Notes: generated by a model from the letters alone, not told the origin. Counted from the stretch's first letter, positions 41,653 to 51,159 are shown. The stretch is DNA of 64,000 nucleotides from Gammaproteobacteria bacterium (GCA_012960535.1 DUBB01000036.1:1-64000), one strand, 5' to 3'. A program made the numbers and translations.

Positions 41653-41789
41653 CGTCGCCCTCCTTCACCTGGTTTACTGTGTTAAAAATACAACCGGCTA
41701 CCCTGGATAACACATTAACAGATTTAGTTTTGAGCTGTGACTCTATTCCTTCTGCATAAGGCTGTCTATACTCTCCTCAAGGATTTTTT

Positions 41790-41814
41790 AAAGACCAAGG
41801 TAAGGTCTTTTTTT
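41790..41814 (+). terminator. Strong Rho-independent terminator, orphan orientation
   Basis: AAAGACC-AAGGTAA-GGTCTTT forms a 7-bp stem with a 7-base loop, followed by TTTT. The U-run is on the plus strand, but no annotated plus-strand gene ends here: the genes to its left run leftward, and the VOC gene starts 98 bases after it. It may end a small plus-strand RNA starting upstream, or be a leader attenuator of the VOC gene. Confidence 0.7.
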
Positions 41815-41911
41815 GGTTTGCCAGATGCATTCTTTAATACGTTAACCTGCTATATCATGTACCTGCGCACCAGTATGCTGATGTTAACCTGAAGCCATAG
41901 GAGCCGTTGTA

Positions 41912-42406
41912 ATGACAATTGAGGTCAATGGTATTGCCCATATACAGCTGACAGTCGCTAACCCGAGGGACTGCCTACCTTTCTGGGAAAAGCTATGCCA
42001 TTTTCTTGATATGCAAACGCTGGTCAAAGGTGATGATGTTATTTACTGCATCGGCGCCCGAACCGGAATTCTCATCAAGGGGGCACCGGAGCAAGCTAAA
42101 CACCGGTCATTCAACCAGGATCAGCCCGGATTACATCACTTCTGCTTTCGCGCAAAATCCAAACAAGACGTAGATGGAATTCACCTGTTTGTTCGTGACC
42201 AGTTGCAGGCGAAAATGATTCATGGGCCTGAAGACGGCTCACACTTTGCCCCTGGCTACTATTCCATACTGTTTGAGGACCCCGATGGTATTAGAGTTGA
42301 AGTTAATTATGTACCCGGCAAAGGACATTTTGGCGACGCCGGCAGGCTCGCCCAAGGCGGCCTCGGTCCAGCTTCTCAATACGGCGAGGATGGCTTAACC
42401 AACTAG
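41912..42406 (+). CDS. VOC family (glyoxalase/bleomycin resistance/dioxygenase fold) protein
   Basis: 164 aa; GGAG lies 9 bases before the ATG. Two beta-alpha-beta-beta-beta halves: IAHIQLTVANPRDCLPFWE carries the first metal His, LHHFCFRAKS the second half's His, and FEDPDGIRVEVNYVP the C-terminal Glu. Family members isomerise or open small molecules at a metal. No substrate clue comes from the context. An upstream terminator-like hairpin at 41790-41814 may control it. Confidence 0.85.
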   Translation: MTIEVNGIAHIQLTVANPRDCLPFWEKLCHFLDMQTLVKGDDVIYCIGARTGILIKGAPEQAKHRSFNQDQPGLHHFCFRAKSKQDVDGIHLFVRDQLQAKMIHGPEDGSHFAPGYYSILFEDPDGIRVEVNYVPGKGHFGDAGRLAQGGLGPASQYGEDGLTN

Positions 42407-42501
42407 GCCCCTTCCTGCAACTATATAGGAGCCAGGCATGGGAGCCAAGTGATCCAAGGTGGGCTTTAACTACAACCCCGGCAATATCAAGAACGTTACG
42501 C

Positions 42502-43599
42502 CTAACCGAGGCGCCGATGCAATTCAGGCACAATATCTACAACATTGAATAACTCCATCATGGCCTGGTAACGAGGAAACGTTGCCTCTACGACTGTTCT
42601 TTCAGCCTCTCCTGGATCTGCCATGATATTGCCCACCATACTGGTAAAACCAAAAAGCAGGCAAGTCGTCAGTTCCATATCCTGTTTCAAGTCAGTCAGA
42701 CCGTAATCGGTTACGCCACTGGCTAGCAAGGCTTTATGATAATGCTGTATCAGCTCATCACCCCGAGCAAGAATCTGTTCCGGTTCAAGCCCACTGGCAA
42801 TAAAGTACATCACGTCATAAGCTGCCGGTCCCGATGAAACCAACTGCCAGTCATAGTATCGGGCCTTACCGCTAACAGGGTCAAAACACAGGTTTTCCAT
42901 TCGAGCATCACCGTGAATCAACGTTACCGGGCGGGCTGTCGACAGATAATTAAACAACTGGGCTGCCGCTGCATTTCCAGGAGGGAACACTGGTTTTAGA
43001 TGGTCTAAAATCAGATAACCAAAATCGCGCTCAAACAGAGGCCAGCCTGATTCAATACTCGCAGGGTAAATCTGCGACCACTGACTGAAATCATACAACC
43101 AAGGTTTATTCTTGATATCAGCCGACTGCCAATAGTGCGCGTGCATACGAGCCAGCGCAGCCATTGCCTCGATGGCATCTTCAAACGCCAGCCCATCTAC
43201 CTGCTTTACAAACCTGCCGCCTTCAAGATCCTCTATCAATATCAGGTAGTCACCTGGAGTATCTGATTCTATGGAAAAGTAATGCTGAGGCGGGTCAGCG
43301 GGACAGCCATTGGCTGCATGCCGATAAAACAAAGCTTCCCGTTCGTAAGCCAGTAAATGCCGACCCGTTTCCAGGTTGGCCTGTCTTACCGTCGGAAATT
43401 TAGCTATCAACGATTTAGGCCAGGGACCGTTAGCTTCGGTATAACTGGGGATTACACGGCAAATATCGCCCAGAAAACCAACATCTGATCCTACTGCCTG
43501 GATCTCCACGCTGGCAAAATCTGCACCTGCGAAAACACCTTCGGTTAAATGTTCGGAAAACCACTCCCTGGTAAGATCTTCTGGTTGTTTAGGGACCAT
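42502..43599 (-). CDS. Small-molecule phosphotransferase, ecdysteroid kinase-like (second copy of family)
   Basis: 365 aa from ATG 43599 with GGAG 5 bases upstream; an in-frame extension to 43674 is unsupported. APH-fold signatures: LILIEDLEGGRFV hinge, LIHGDARMENLCFDP catalytic loop and RYYDWQLVSSGP metal Asp. It belongs to the same EcKinase/DUF227-like group as the gene at 33985-35310, but identity is low, so this is not a local duplication. It probably phosphorylates an alcohol of a small molecule. It is convergent with the VOC gene. Confidence 0.8.
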   Translation of the reverse strand: MVPKQPEDLTREWFSEHLTEGVFAGADFASVEIQAVGSDVGFLGDICRVIPSYTEANGPWPKSLIAKFPTVRQANLETGRHLLAYEREALFYRHAANGCPADPPQHYFSIESDTPGDYLILIEDLEGGRFVKQVDGLAFEDAIEAMAALARMHAHYWQSADIKNKPWLYDFSQWSQIYPASIESGWPLFERDFGYLILDHLKPVFPPGNAAAAQLFNYLSTARPVTLIHGDARMENLCFDPVSGKARYYDWQLVSSGPAAYDVMYFIASGLEPEQILARGDELIQHYHKALLASGVTDYGLTDLKQDMELTTCLLFGFTSMVGNIMADPGEAERTVVEATFPRYQAMMELFNVVDIVPELHRRLG

Positions 43600-43847
43600 A
43601 TCAACTCCGTTCAAGTGATAAGTAATCGCCACTGCATAGTTTTGTATCGAGTCACAAAAATCGGCCCTTTCCAATCTTTAGAGCGATTCATCTCTACAGC
43701 GACTCACCTTTGCTGCGACTTTAAATAATGAAGACAACCCGTTGAGAATAAGCAACCCACCATGGATAGGGAAGCTTTTTTAACCGCCTAGCAGCGCAAT
43801 TAAAGGCGCCCAGCCCAGACTGGGATCAGCATCAACAATTTCAAGGA

Positions 43848-44831
43848 TCAACTCCTGCCACGAATTGACAGTCCTGCTGCCTGATACACTCGGTCAATCA
43901 AAGCCATCTGCAAGATGCCGTCTCGGCCATCGGTGAGAACGGGTCCACCGTTGGCAACGGCATTAACAAAAGCATCTAGCTGATATGCGTAGCTGCTTCT
44001 CAGATCAAAAGAGACTGTACTCTTCTTACCAGCAACCTGAAGCGCCAGGCTATGACCAAACTGCGGAACCAAGGGGTTCTCAATTCGTAGCGAACCTGCA
44101 TCACCGACCAGATTGATTCTTGCTTTGAATTCACCACCGGCACGCATATCACCCGTCGTTTTTGCCCGAATTCCCCCAGGGAACTGCATATCGGTTTCCA
44201 TATAAATATCCACCTGCGCGGGCCCGGTTTCGGCTCTGGCCGATACTTCTAGTGGGGAGGACCCAATCAAATGTCTCACCCAACTCAGGGGATAACAGCC
44301 TATATCCATGGTAACGCCACCGCCGGTCTGATACATCATGCGAATATCATCGTCTGCCACGGGGCCTTTTACATGAAAATCTGCTTCAATCAGGGAGAGC
44401 TTACCCAGCACGCCTGACTGAACAATCTCGACCGCCCGTATGAACAGAGGATGATACCGATAATGAAAAGCATCCATTAATACCAGACCGGTGCTTCGCG
44501 CAGCCGCCTGCATTTCAATGGCCTGAGCTTCATTGAGTGCCAAGGATTTTTCACACAGGACATGCTTACCTGCGTGCAAAGCTTTGATAGTCCATTCATG
44601 ATGTCCGGAAATAGGCAGGGGTACATATACTGCATTAATTGCAGGGTCTGCAATGACTTGCTGATAATGATCGTGAACCTCAGGAATACAGTGATCATCG
44701 GCAAATATTTGCGCTCGGGAAACATCTCTTGCCGCAATACATTGTATTTCCACCCGGGGATTTTCTTTCGCTGGCTCAATAACCGCCTGAGGCGCTATCC
44801 TGGCAGCGCCCAGAATACCAAATCTGATCAT
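43848..44831 (-). CDS. Gfo/Idh/MocA family oxidoreductase
   Basis: 327 aa; GGGGGAG lies 5 bases before the ATG. The Rossmann N-terminus RFGILGAARIAP, then the VYVPLPISGHHEW and HVLCEKSLALN motifs (usual EKP is EKS here), then YQTGGGVTMDIGCYPLSWV, are typical. Members oxidise sugars, inositol or dihydrodiols with NAD(P). The overall pattern is closest to the trans-1,2-dihydrobenzene-diol dehydrogenase-like group. Substrate unknown. It lies on the same strand as the NIPSNAP gene (99 bases between). Confidence 0.88.
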   Translation of the reverse strand: MIRFGILGAARIAPQAVIEPAKENPRVEIQCIAARDVSRAQIFADDHCIPEVHDHYQQVIADPAINAVYVPLPISGHHEWTIKALHAGKHVLCEKSLALNEAQAIEMQAAARSTGLVLMDAFHYRYHPLFIRAVEIVQSGVLGKLSLIEADFHVKGPVADDDIRMMYQTGGGVTMDIGCYPLSWVRHLIGSSPLEVSARAETGPAQVDIYMETDMQFPGGIRAKTTGDMRAGGEFKARINLVGDAGSLRIENPLVPQFGHSLALQVAGKKSTVSFDLRSSYAYQLDAFVNAVANGGPVLTDGRDGILQMALIDRVYQAAGLSIRGRS

Positions 44832-44930
44832 TTAAACTCCCCCTTTAAAGTACCGAACTGATGTGCAAACCCGGTGTGCTAAGGCCTTAGGGCTATCTAT
44901 ACGGATGCGCAACAAGGCCAGCAGGTTCGG

Positions 44931-45284
44931 TTAACCAGTTGGCTCCATGAATCGAGCGTTCATGTGCAGATAGGCTTTGGCATTAGGGTGCTCTGCCCAG
45001 ATATCGCGCCATTCACTGGAGCCCATCGTTTTTCTGAAAACAGCTTCCCGATGCGCCTTATCTCGCCAGCGTATAATCCAGCAGACGTTTGCCTGACCAT
45101 TGTCTGAGACCTGAGGATTTGAACCACTCACCTCTGCCTCCAGCCCCATGTCCATCCAGAAATCAATGATATCCAGGTTTTTCTTCAGCCAGGGTGCTGC
45201 CAGCTCCTCCGCCCAGACCTTGTATCGCGCCAGCCATTCCGCCTCAATTGTATAGTCTCTTATCTCAACAATACCGCTGCCCAT
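44931..45284 (-). CDS. NIPSNAP family protein
   Basis: 117 aa; GGAG lies 7 bases before the ATG. A dimeric alpha-beta barrel small protein: IVEIRDYTIEAEWLARYKVWAEE and QANVCWIIRWRDKAHREAV are the two characteristic segments. The biochemical role is unclear; relatives include stress-related proteins with possible ligand binding. It is upstream of the Gfo/Idh gene and divergent from the channel operon. Confidence 0.82.
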   Translation of the reverse strand: MGSGIVEIRDYTIEAEWLARYKVWAEELAAPWLKKNLDIIDFWMDMGLEAEVSGSNPQVSDNGQANVCWIIRWRDKAHREAVFRKTMGSSEWRDIWAEHPNAKAYLHMNARFMEPTG

Positions 45285-45558
45285 GTTAGTACTCCATTAC
45301 CCAGAACTTCCGTAAAAGGTAACCAACTTGCACCAGGAACACGAGTACTATTTACGAAATGACCCGACAGTGAAACGTGGGGGTCTATCCAAAAAGAATC
45401 CGAATAGCCATAATAGGTAACCAAGTGAAGTTCCCCCTCGGGTTATCTGGCTCAAAAACACCTCGGTGTATTGAGACTATTTCAGATCAGAACTTTAAAT
45501 ACCCAGCTATCTGCTAGTGACCAGGCAGTTAACTAACTCGGCGAAAAAGAGGACAACA

Positions 45559-46218
45559 GTGCAACAGGCTCAAGAATTCAAACTGCTTCAGTACGCTCTC
45601 ATACTGCTTGGCTGCATCGCCTTTGCACTATTTCTACTCATTAATAAGGGCCTGTTACAGCTCGCGTTGCTGTCAGACAGCAGCCGCCTTTCCTGGGTGA
45701 TTATCTTCCTTTATGGTGCCGCTACCCTCCATTGGTTCTGGTTATGTTATCGACTATCTCTTGAACAGCGTTATATTAATCTATGGTGGGGCCAGAGAGA
45801 TGCACCAGGCGATGCGCGAATTTATATGCATCGTCTCCGCCAATCCATGGATAATCCAGCACAACCAGCCTGGGATCAGGAAGTCAGCCTTTTGGCCGAT
45901 GAAATGACCAATCGGCATGCTTTGGGCCATTTTGCTGCCGATACGCTCATTAAATTGGGGTTAATCGGTACCGTTATCGGCTTTATACTGATGCTGCAAC
46001 CCATCGGCGATATAAAGCAATTTGATCCATCCCTCATGCAACAATTATTAACCGCAATGAGCTCCGGTATGGCGGTTGCACTCTACACCACCCTGGCCGG
46101 GTTAACGACAAGCATACTACTCAAAATCCAGTACTACCTGGCCGACAGCGCATTAACCGAGATTATCAATACTGTAACGCAGATTCATCGCAAGGCATCG
46201 GAAAGTCATGCGCCATAG
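45559..46218 (+). CDS. MotA/TolQ/ExbB-like proton-channel family protein
   Basis: 219 aa from GTG 45559 with AGAGG 6 bases upstream; the earlier GTG at 45517 has no site. Four probable TM helices: two near the N-terminus, then a cytoplasmic stretch, then LIKLGLIGTVIGFILML and MSSGMAVALYTTLAGLTTSILL, the latter two being the conserved channel helices of the MotA/ExbB family. Such proteins form pentamers around a partner dimer and drive it with the proton gradient. The partner is the overlapping next gene (11 bases). First gene of a three-gene operon of unknown function. Confidence 0.83.
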   Translation: MQQAQEFKLLQYALILLGCIAFALFLLINKGLLQLALLSDSSRLSWVIIFLYGAATLHWFWLCYRLSLEQRYINLWWGQRDAPGDARIYMHRLRQSMDNPAQPAWDQEVSLLADEMTNRHALGHFAADTLIKLGLIGTVIGFILMLQPIGDIKQFDPSLMQQLLTAMSSGMAVALYTTLAGLTTSILLKIQYYLADSALTEIINTVTQIHRKASESHAP

Positions 46219-46825
46219 AGTCTTTTCTGATGGCCAAGGTCAGGATGCCTTCACCGACCTGCTATTTAATGCCCTGCTGGGCTTTGTCTTCATGTTTGCC
46301 ATGGCTTTCATGATGATCAGTAATCCGGAAAAATCAGGAAATATTGATACCAAAGCAGAAATGCTCATCACCATACGATGGCCGGATAACCACCCTGATG
46401 ATGTCGACGCCGTTATAGAAGATCCCAGGGGAGAACTGGTCTGGTACTACAATCGAGACTCAGGGCTGATGCATCTCGACAGGGACGACCGAGGCCTGTT
46501 TGCCGATCAGATCGAGATTGCCGGTGCCACAGTGCGCAATCCATTAAATCAGGAAACCGTCACTGTTCGAGGCATACAGGCGGGAGAATATGTCGTTAAT
46601 TTACTTCATTTTAAAGCCAACTACAGCAAACCACTCGATGTCACTGTCAAGGTCGAAAAGCTTAACCCTTCTGTCTCGGTGATCTATTATGGCCAGCACC
46701 AGCTCAATGGCAGCGGCGATGAAAAAACAGCGATTCGATTCACGCTCGATGCCAACGGAAATCTGCTTAATACCAACCAGATTCCTAAGGAACTGCTCAC
46801 CAGAGCCATCGGTAAACCAGCGTGA
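46208..46825 (+). CDS. Single-TM ExbD/MotB-position partner with beta-rich extracytoplasmic domain
   Basis: 205 aa. One TM helix near the N-terminus (FTDLLFNALLGFVFMFAMAF); Asp17 in FTDLLF is placed like the proton-carrying Asp of ExbD/MotB. The rest is beta-rich (MLITIRWPDNHPDDVDAVI, GEYVVNLLHFKANYSKPLDV), without an OmpA-type peptidoglycan-binding domain. The start overlaps the channel gene by 11 bases, the end overlaps the next gene by 4 (GTGA). The beta domain resembles Ig- or DUF2135-like domains; that resemblance is loose. Ligand unknown. Confidence 0.7.
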   Translation: MRHRVFSDGQGQDAFTDLLFNALLGFVFMFAMAFMMISNPEKSGNIDTKAEMLITIRWPDNHPDDVDAVIEDPRGELVWYYNRDSGLMHLDRDDRGLFADQIEIAGATVRNPLNQETVTVRGIQAGEYVVNLLHFKANYSKPLDVTVKVEKLNPSVSVIYYGQHQLNGSGDEKTAIRFTLDANGNLLNTNQIPKELLTRAIGKPA

Positions 46826-47394
46826 GTATCAGTGCCCTGTTGATCATGGGCTACATCACGATCGCGGTATTACTTCTGCTAACCCTGATCTGGGCGCCCT
46901 ACGGAACTCGATTCAAAATCGTCTCAATTATCATTGTCAGTTGTTTCTATATCGCGACCTTCAAAGGTATCGAAACGCTTATGGGTTGGCCTACGACAGC
47001 AACGCCACCTGAGGTATTCAGAACAGTCTGGATCAACATTGAGGACCCGGACAAGCTTAACAGAACGCCTGGTGCTATATACTACTGGCTGAGAGATCTA
47101 GATGAAGCGGGTATTCCCAATACAGCACCCAGGGCCTACCGGGTAGAATGGAGTGTCCAATCTGCAGTGATAGCACAGGAAGCCCTCAGTCGGCTTGAAA
47201 AAGGAGAGCGATTAAACGGTAGACTAAGTCGGAATATCCTTAAACAAAGCAACACGGACACTCAAAAGCAGCAATCCCTGGGAAATAAGGCCTTGCCCGA
47301 ACAGGAACTGGACAGGTCTTCGTTCGAGTTTACCGCAGTACCCGCGCCTACCCTGCCTTTAAAACCCGGCCCGGAAAGTCAACTGAGATATTAA
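46822..47394 (+). CDS. Two-TM membrane protein, third gene of the channel operon
   Basis: 190 aa from GTG 46822, overlapping the preceding stop by 4 bases (GTGA). Two TM helices: LLIMGYITIAVLLLLTLIW and KIVSIIIVSCFYIATFKGIE. A soluble region follows (PPEVFRTVWINIEDPD, GAIYYWLRDLDEAG) and a Gln/Ser/Pro-rich C-terminus ending LPLKPGPESQLRY. I do not recognise the family. The tight coupling to the ExbB/ExbD-like pair says it is a third subunit or a user of the motor. Confidence 0.65.
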   Translation: MSISALLIMGYITIAVLLLLTLIWAPYGTRFKIVSIIIVSCFYIATFKGIETLMGWPTTATPPEVFRTVWINIEDPDKLNRTPGAIYYWLRDLDEAGIPNTAPRAYRVEWSVQSAVIAQEALSRLEKGERLNGRLSRNILKQSNTDTQKQQSLGNKALPEQELDRSSFEFTAVPAPTLPLKPGPESQLRY

Positions 47395-47452
47395 ACAAGC
47401 AGAATCTTCCGCTACTGCTACTGCGGCTCTCCTGAGCACCGTTTAACTAACC

Positions 47453-49669
47453 CTACTGCCAGGTTAACTGTGCCAATTCGGGTTTCTTGTTACCCAGAGA
47501 AACCTCCCTGTCCTGGTTTGCTCTGGCGCGAACAAACTGATGAATGTCATCAGCCTGAGATGGCGTTAGCACATCAGCAAACCCGGCCATCCCTTTAGAG
47601 CCATAGATGCCATCAATAACAATCTGGTTAAACACCTCGTGAGTTGCGTCATTCATCCGCCTCAAATCCGCAATTGCACCACCAGAGCGAACCACCAGAC
47701 CATGGCAGAAGCCGCAATACTCATTGTAGTGCAATTCACCCCTGGCGATGGCCGAATCATTGACCTCAGCCATATCCTGAGCAGGAATGGTCCTGTCGCG
47801 ATGATTAGGAACTGATAGTTCGACAGCACCACCCAGTTTAAACACCAGCAGCCTTCCCGAGTTGTTATAAGTCAGCGAGGCGTGTTCCGAGACAGGCGGC
47901 AGCGGTTCACCGCTGAACAGGTCACCACCGCCGGTACCGGTCAGAATAGACACATACTGCACCCCATCTGCCTCAAAGGTTATGGGCGGCGCCAGCATGG
48001 AAGTATAAGTATTGTACTGCCAAAGGATCTCACCGTTTTCTTTGTCATAAGCGGTAAACATACCCAATGCGTCACCATGAAAGACTAAGCCACCCGAGGT
48101 CCCTAATACACCACCATTCCAATAGTGCGGGATTTCAATGACCCATCGGTCTTCTCCTGTAAGCGGATCGAATGCTTTCAAATAACCCTTAGGCGTGGGC
48201 TGCTCGGCAAGGTTATCAATCAATATCTGGGTGATTCGACCAAATTCCAAACCCGTGTTCCAGCCACCTGGGTTCCGCTTGTAAATGCCGGTTTCCTTCC
48301 AAGTGTCCACCATCTCGTAAATAAGCGGGTTATCCTGAGCGGGCAGATAAACCAGCCCTGCATCCACATCTACAGACATGGCCTGCCAGTTATGGGCTCC
48401 TAAGGGCCCTGGCAATACCCACTTGGCATTCTCGGTGTAATCGAGCTCTGGATTTTCCACCGGACGACCGGTGACCAGATCAACTTCACTGGCCCAGGTT
48501 ACAGTGGCAAAGGGATTTGCTCGCAACAACTCGCCGTCACTACGATCGAGCACGTAAAAGAAGCCATTTTTGGGCGCTTGCAGTAGGACTTTACGATCAA
48601 CACCATCGACTTCCATATCTGCCAAAGCCATGTCCTGAACGGCGGTATAATCCCAGTTATCACCCGGTGTCGTCTGGTAATGCCATTTGTAGGCTCCCGT
48701 ATCCGCATCCAGAGCAACAATAGAAGACAAGAACAGGTTGTCGCCACCGCCTGGCGAGCGAATCACCCGGGTCCAGGGTGAGCCGTTACCTACACCCAGA
48801 TAGAGCTGGTTAAAATCCGGATCATATACAATGGAGTTCCAGACCGTGCCGCCACCACCGACCTTCCACCATTCACCGCCTTTCCAGGTCTTGGCGGCCA
48901 TCTCCATCTGAGGGTTTTCAAACGGTAACGCGGGGTCACCAGGAACGGTAAAGAATCGCCATACCTGATCCCCATTTTCCGCATCATAGGCAGTAACATA
49001 GCCGCGAACCCCGTATTCAGCACCGCCATTGCCAATAAATACCTTGCCATTTGCAACCCTGGGTGCGCCGGTAATAGTGTAAAACCGATCCCGGTCGGTA
49101 ATGGTATCAACTTCCCAGATTTTTTCGCCGGTTGCAGCATTCAAGGCGATCAAACGTCCATCCAGACTGGCCACATAAACTTTGCCTTTATAGACGGCAA
49201 CACCTCGATTCACTACATCACAGCAAGCGCGACGACCCCATTCGCGTGGTACCTTGGGATCATAAAACCAGAGCTCTTCCCCGGTGAGTGCAGAAACGGC
49301 GTAAACTCGGCTCCAGGAGGTGGTAAAAAACATAAGATCGTCAACAACGATGGGTGTGGATTCCAGGGCTCGATTGGTCCCCATGTCCTTGTACCAGGCA
49401 ACGCCCAGGTCAGCCACATTACTTTTATTAATCTGGGTCAGAGGTGAAAAACGCTGTTCTTCATAGGTTCGGCCATAAGCCAGCCAGTTACCCGGTTCAG
49501 ATTCAGCGTTTTTGATACGCTCATCGTCAATCAAGCCAATCATTGCCGGCGACGGCTCGTTAATTTCCGGCTGTGCCTGCGGTGCTGTCATCGGCTCATC
49601 CTGAGCTGAGAAAAAATAAAGCGCGGCGACCAGAATTATGACACTCGATACCAATACAGTTTTATTCAA
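47453..49669 (-). CDS. PQQ-dependent quinohemoprotein alcohol dehydrogenase
   Basis: 738 aa from TTG with GGGGA upstream. An N-terminal hydrophobic segment (TVLVSSVIILVAALYFF) directs export. An eight-bladed propeller binds PQQ: GNWLAYGRTYEEQRFSPL, the adjacent-Cys pair RRACCDVVNRG, and the catalytic Asp in TPGDNWDYTAVQ. Two residues after that Asp is Thr rather than Asp, as in calcium- and not lanthanide-dependent enzymes. The C-terminal cytochrome domain has CGFCHG. Type II enzymes oxidise primary alcohols and pass electrons to cytochromes in the periplasm. It may use alcohols from P450 or BVMO steps (inference). Confidence 0.92.
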   Translation of the reverse strand: MNKTVLVSSVIILVAALYFFSAQDEPMTAPQAQPEINEPSPAMIGLIDDERIKNAESEPGNWLAYGRTYEEQRFSPLTQINKSNVADLGVAWYKDMGTNRALESTPIVVDDLMFFTTSWSRVYAVSALTGEELWFYDPKVPREWGRRACCDVVNRGVAVYKGKVYVASLDGRLIALNAATGEKIWEVDTITDRDRFYTITGAPRVANGKVFIGNGGAEYGVRGYVTAYDAENGDQVWRFFTVPGDPALPFENPQMEMAAKTWKGGEWWKVGGGGTVWNSIVYDPDFNQLYLGVGNGSPWTRVIRSPGGGDNLFLSSIVALDADTGAYKWHYQTTPGDNWDYTAVQDMALADMEVDGVDRKVLLQAPKNGFFYVLDRSDGELLRANPFATVTWASEVDLVTGRPVENPELDYTENAKWVLPGPLGAHNWQAMSVDVDAGLVYLPAQDNPLIYEMVDTWKETGIYKRNPGGWNTGLEFGRITQILIDNLAEQPTPKGYLKAFDPLTGEDRWVIEIPHYWNGGVLGTSGGLVFHGDALGMFTAYDKENGEILWQYNTYTSMLAPPITFEADGVQYVSILTGTGGGDLFSGEPLPPVSEHASLTYNNSGRLLVFKLGGAVELSVPNHRDRTIPAQDMAEVNDSAIARGELHYNEYCGFCHGLVVRSGGAIADLRRMNDATHEVFNQIVIDGIYGSKGMAGFADVLTPSQADDIHQFVRARANQDREVSLGNKKPELAQLTWQ

Positions 49670-49961
49670 CGTTTCATTCCCCTTTGCCTATGACTGAGCC
49701 AGCTAAAAGTTTAACTGCGTTTATAGCAGCTTAACGCCACAGGCGTCTGCTGACAAATTCCCTGTTCAACTGCCCAGTGATAATCCCTGCCTGCTGGGTG
49801 TCTGCTCGTTGCTAACAAAGTAGCGCCAGACTTGGCATCGACACCGACAGAAGCTTAGTACAAGCTGTGATATAACGCCGCCCTGATCCTCCCCTTACAA
49901 TTGACGGCATGAACAGAGCATGCTTGACTCACCCTATAAGCATATCGCCAAGGCAATACTG

Positions 49962-51155
49962 ATGCAGGAACAACCCCTATCAGGCGTGACCGTGCTCGAT
50001 TTCGGTCAGGTTTACAACGGCCCCTATTGTGGATTTTTGCTGGCTCAGGCTGGCGCCAGGGTCATTAAAGTTGAATCGCTTATCGGTGAAACCCTGCGTA
50101 GTCGTGGCGCAAAATCCACCGCTAGCTATCCATTTGCTATCCTAAATGTCAATAAGGAAAGCATCACCCTGAACATTAAATCGGCTCAGGGGCAGGCCCT
50201 GCTGAAGCAACTGGTCACCAAGGTGGATGTGGTTCTGGAAAATTTTGCACCCGGCACCATGGCCAAATACGGTATTGGCGCAGACCAGCTCAGGGCCTGT
50301 AACCCACAGCTGATCTATGCATCCAGCACCGGATATGGCAATGCACCGGGTCCCTACCGCGATTATTTAGGTATGGACATTACCCTGCAGGCCATGACTG
50401 GCGTAATGAGCATAACTGGCGAGGAACATAGTACACCTTTGAAAACCGCCGCCGCCTTTGCCGATTTTATCGCCGGAACGCATCTATATGCCGGTATCGT
50501 AACGGCATTATTTGCCCGAGAGCATTCATTTGAAGGCGCCAGCGTTGATATATCCATGCAGGACTGTGTGTTCCCCACCCTGGCCACGGCCCTGGGATCT
50601 TTTTATCTTCATGGCGAACCCCCTAAAAGAGCGGGTAACCGTCATCCAGGCCGGTCGCTGGCGCCTTACAACGTCTATGTAGCGGCAGACGGTCACGTCG
50701 CCATTATTGCTATTCGAGAAGGCCACTGGCGCAAACTGTGCACTGCTATGGGTAGATCAGAACTGATCGATGACCACCGTTACAAGGACTTCACGGCACG
50801 CTGTGAAAACATGCAGGCACTGGATGCAGAGATCACCCGCTGGACCGCGACTCACACCCGCGCAGAAATACTCGCCCAGACCCAGGCCCATGGTGTGATC
50901 TGTGCACCTGTGCAGGATCTCCAAGATGTGGTCAATGACCCCCATCTGCAGGCTCGCGGAACATTGAAAAGTACCCGTCATGAGCATCTCGGTAGCATAG
51001 CGCAAATGCAGACAGCTATTCGATTTACGGATATAGACCCACCGGAGTTGACCGAACCACCGGGTCTGGGCGCTCATACGCGGCGGGTACTGGCTGAACT
51101 GGCCGGACTCTCAGATCAGGATATAGATGTGCTGTATCAAGCAGAGGCCATTTGA
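49962..51155 (+). CDS. CaiB/BaiF-type class III CoA transferase
   Basis: 397 aa from ATG 49962 (AAGG 8 bases upstream), or 411 aa from 49920. Signatures: LSGVTVLDFGQVYNGPYCGFLLAQAGARVIKVE, NVNKESITLNIK, DVVLENFAPGTMAKYGIG, and YASSTGYG; the catalytic Asp is in DYLGMDITLQAMTG. The enzyme moves CoA between carboxylic acids (formyl-, carnitine-, succinyl-CoA relatives). Likely role: activation of a carboxylate from hydrocarbon or terpenoid oxidation. It is divergent from the PQQ dehydrogenase gene, with about 290 bases between. Confidence 0.9.
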   Translation: MQEQPLSGVTVLDFGQVYNGPYCGFLLAQAGARVIKVESLIGETLRSRGAKSTASYPFAILNVNKESITLNIKSAQGQALLKQLVTKVDVVLENFAPGTMAKYGIGADQLRACNPQLIYASSTGYGNAPGPYRDYLGMDITLQAMTGVMSITGEEHSTPLKTAAAFADFIAGTHLYAGIVTALFAREHSFEGASVDISMQDCVFPTLATALGSFYLHGEPPKRAGNRHPGRSLAPYNVYVAADGHVAIIAIREGHWRKLCTAMGRSELIDDHRYKDFTARCENMQALDAEITRWTATHTRAEILAQTQAHGVICAPVQDLQDVVNDPHLQARGTLKSTRHEHLGSIAQMQTAIRFTDIDPPELTEPPGLGAHTRRVLAELAGLSDQDIDVLYQAEAI

Positions 51156-51159
51156 GTCT

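Noticed and set aside
45559..47394. Zorya-like anti-phage system
   Set aside because: The channel gene fits ZorA only at family level; the partner lacks an OmpA-type domain and no ZorC/D/E genes follow.
47453..49669. Lanthanide-dependent PQQ dehydrogenase
   Set aside because: The residue two after the catalytic Asp (WDYT) is Thr rather than the extra Asp seen in lanthanide enzymes.
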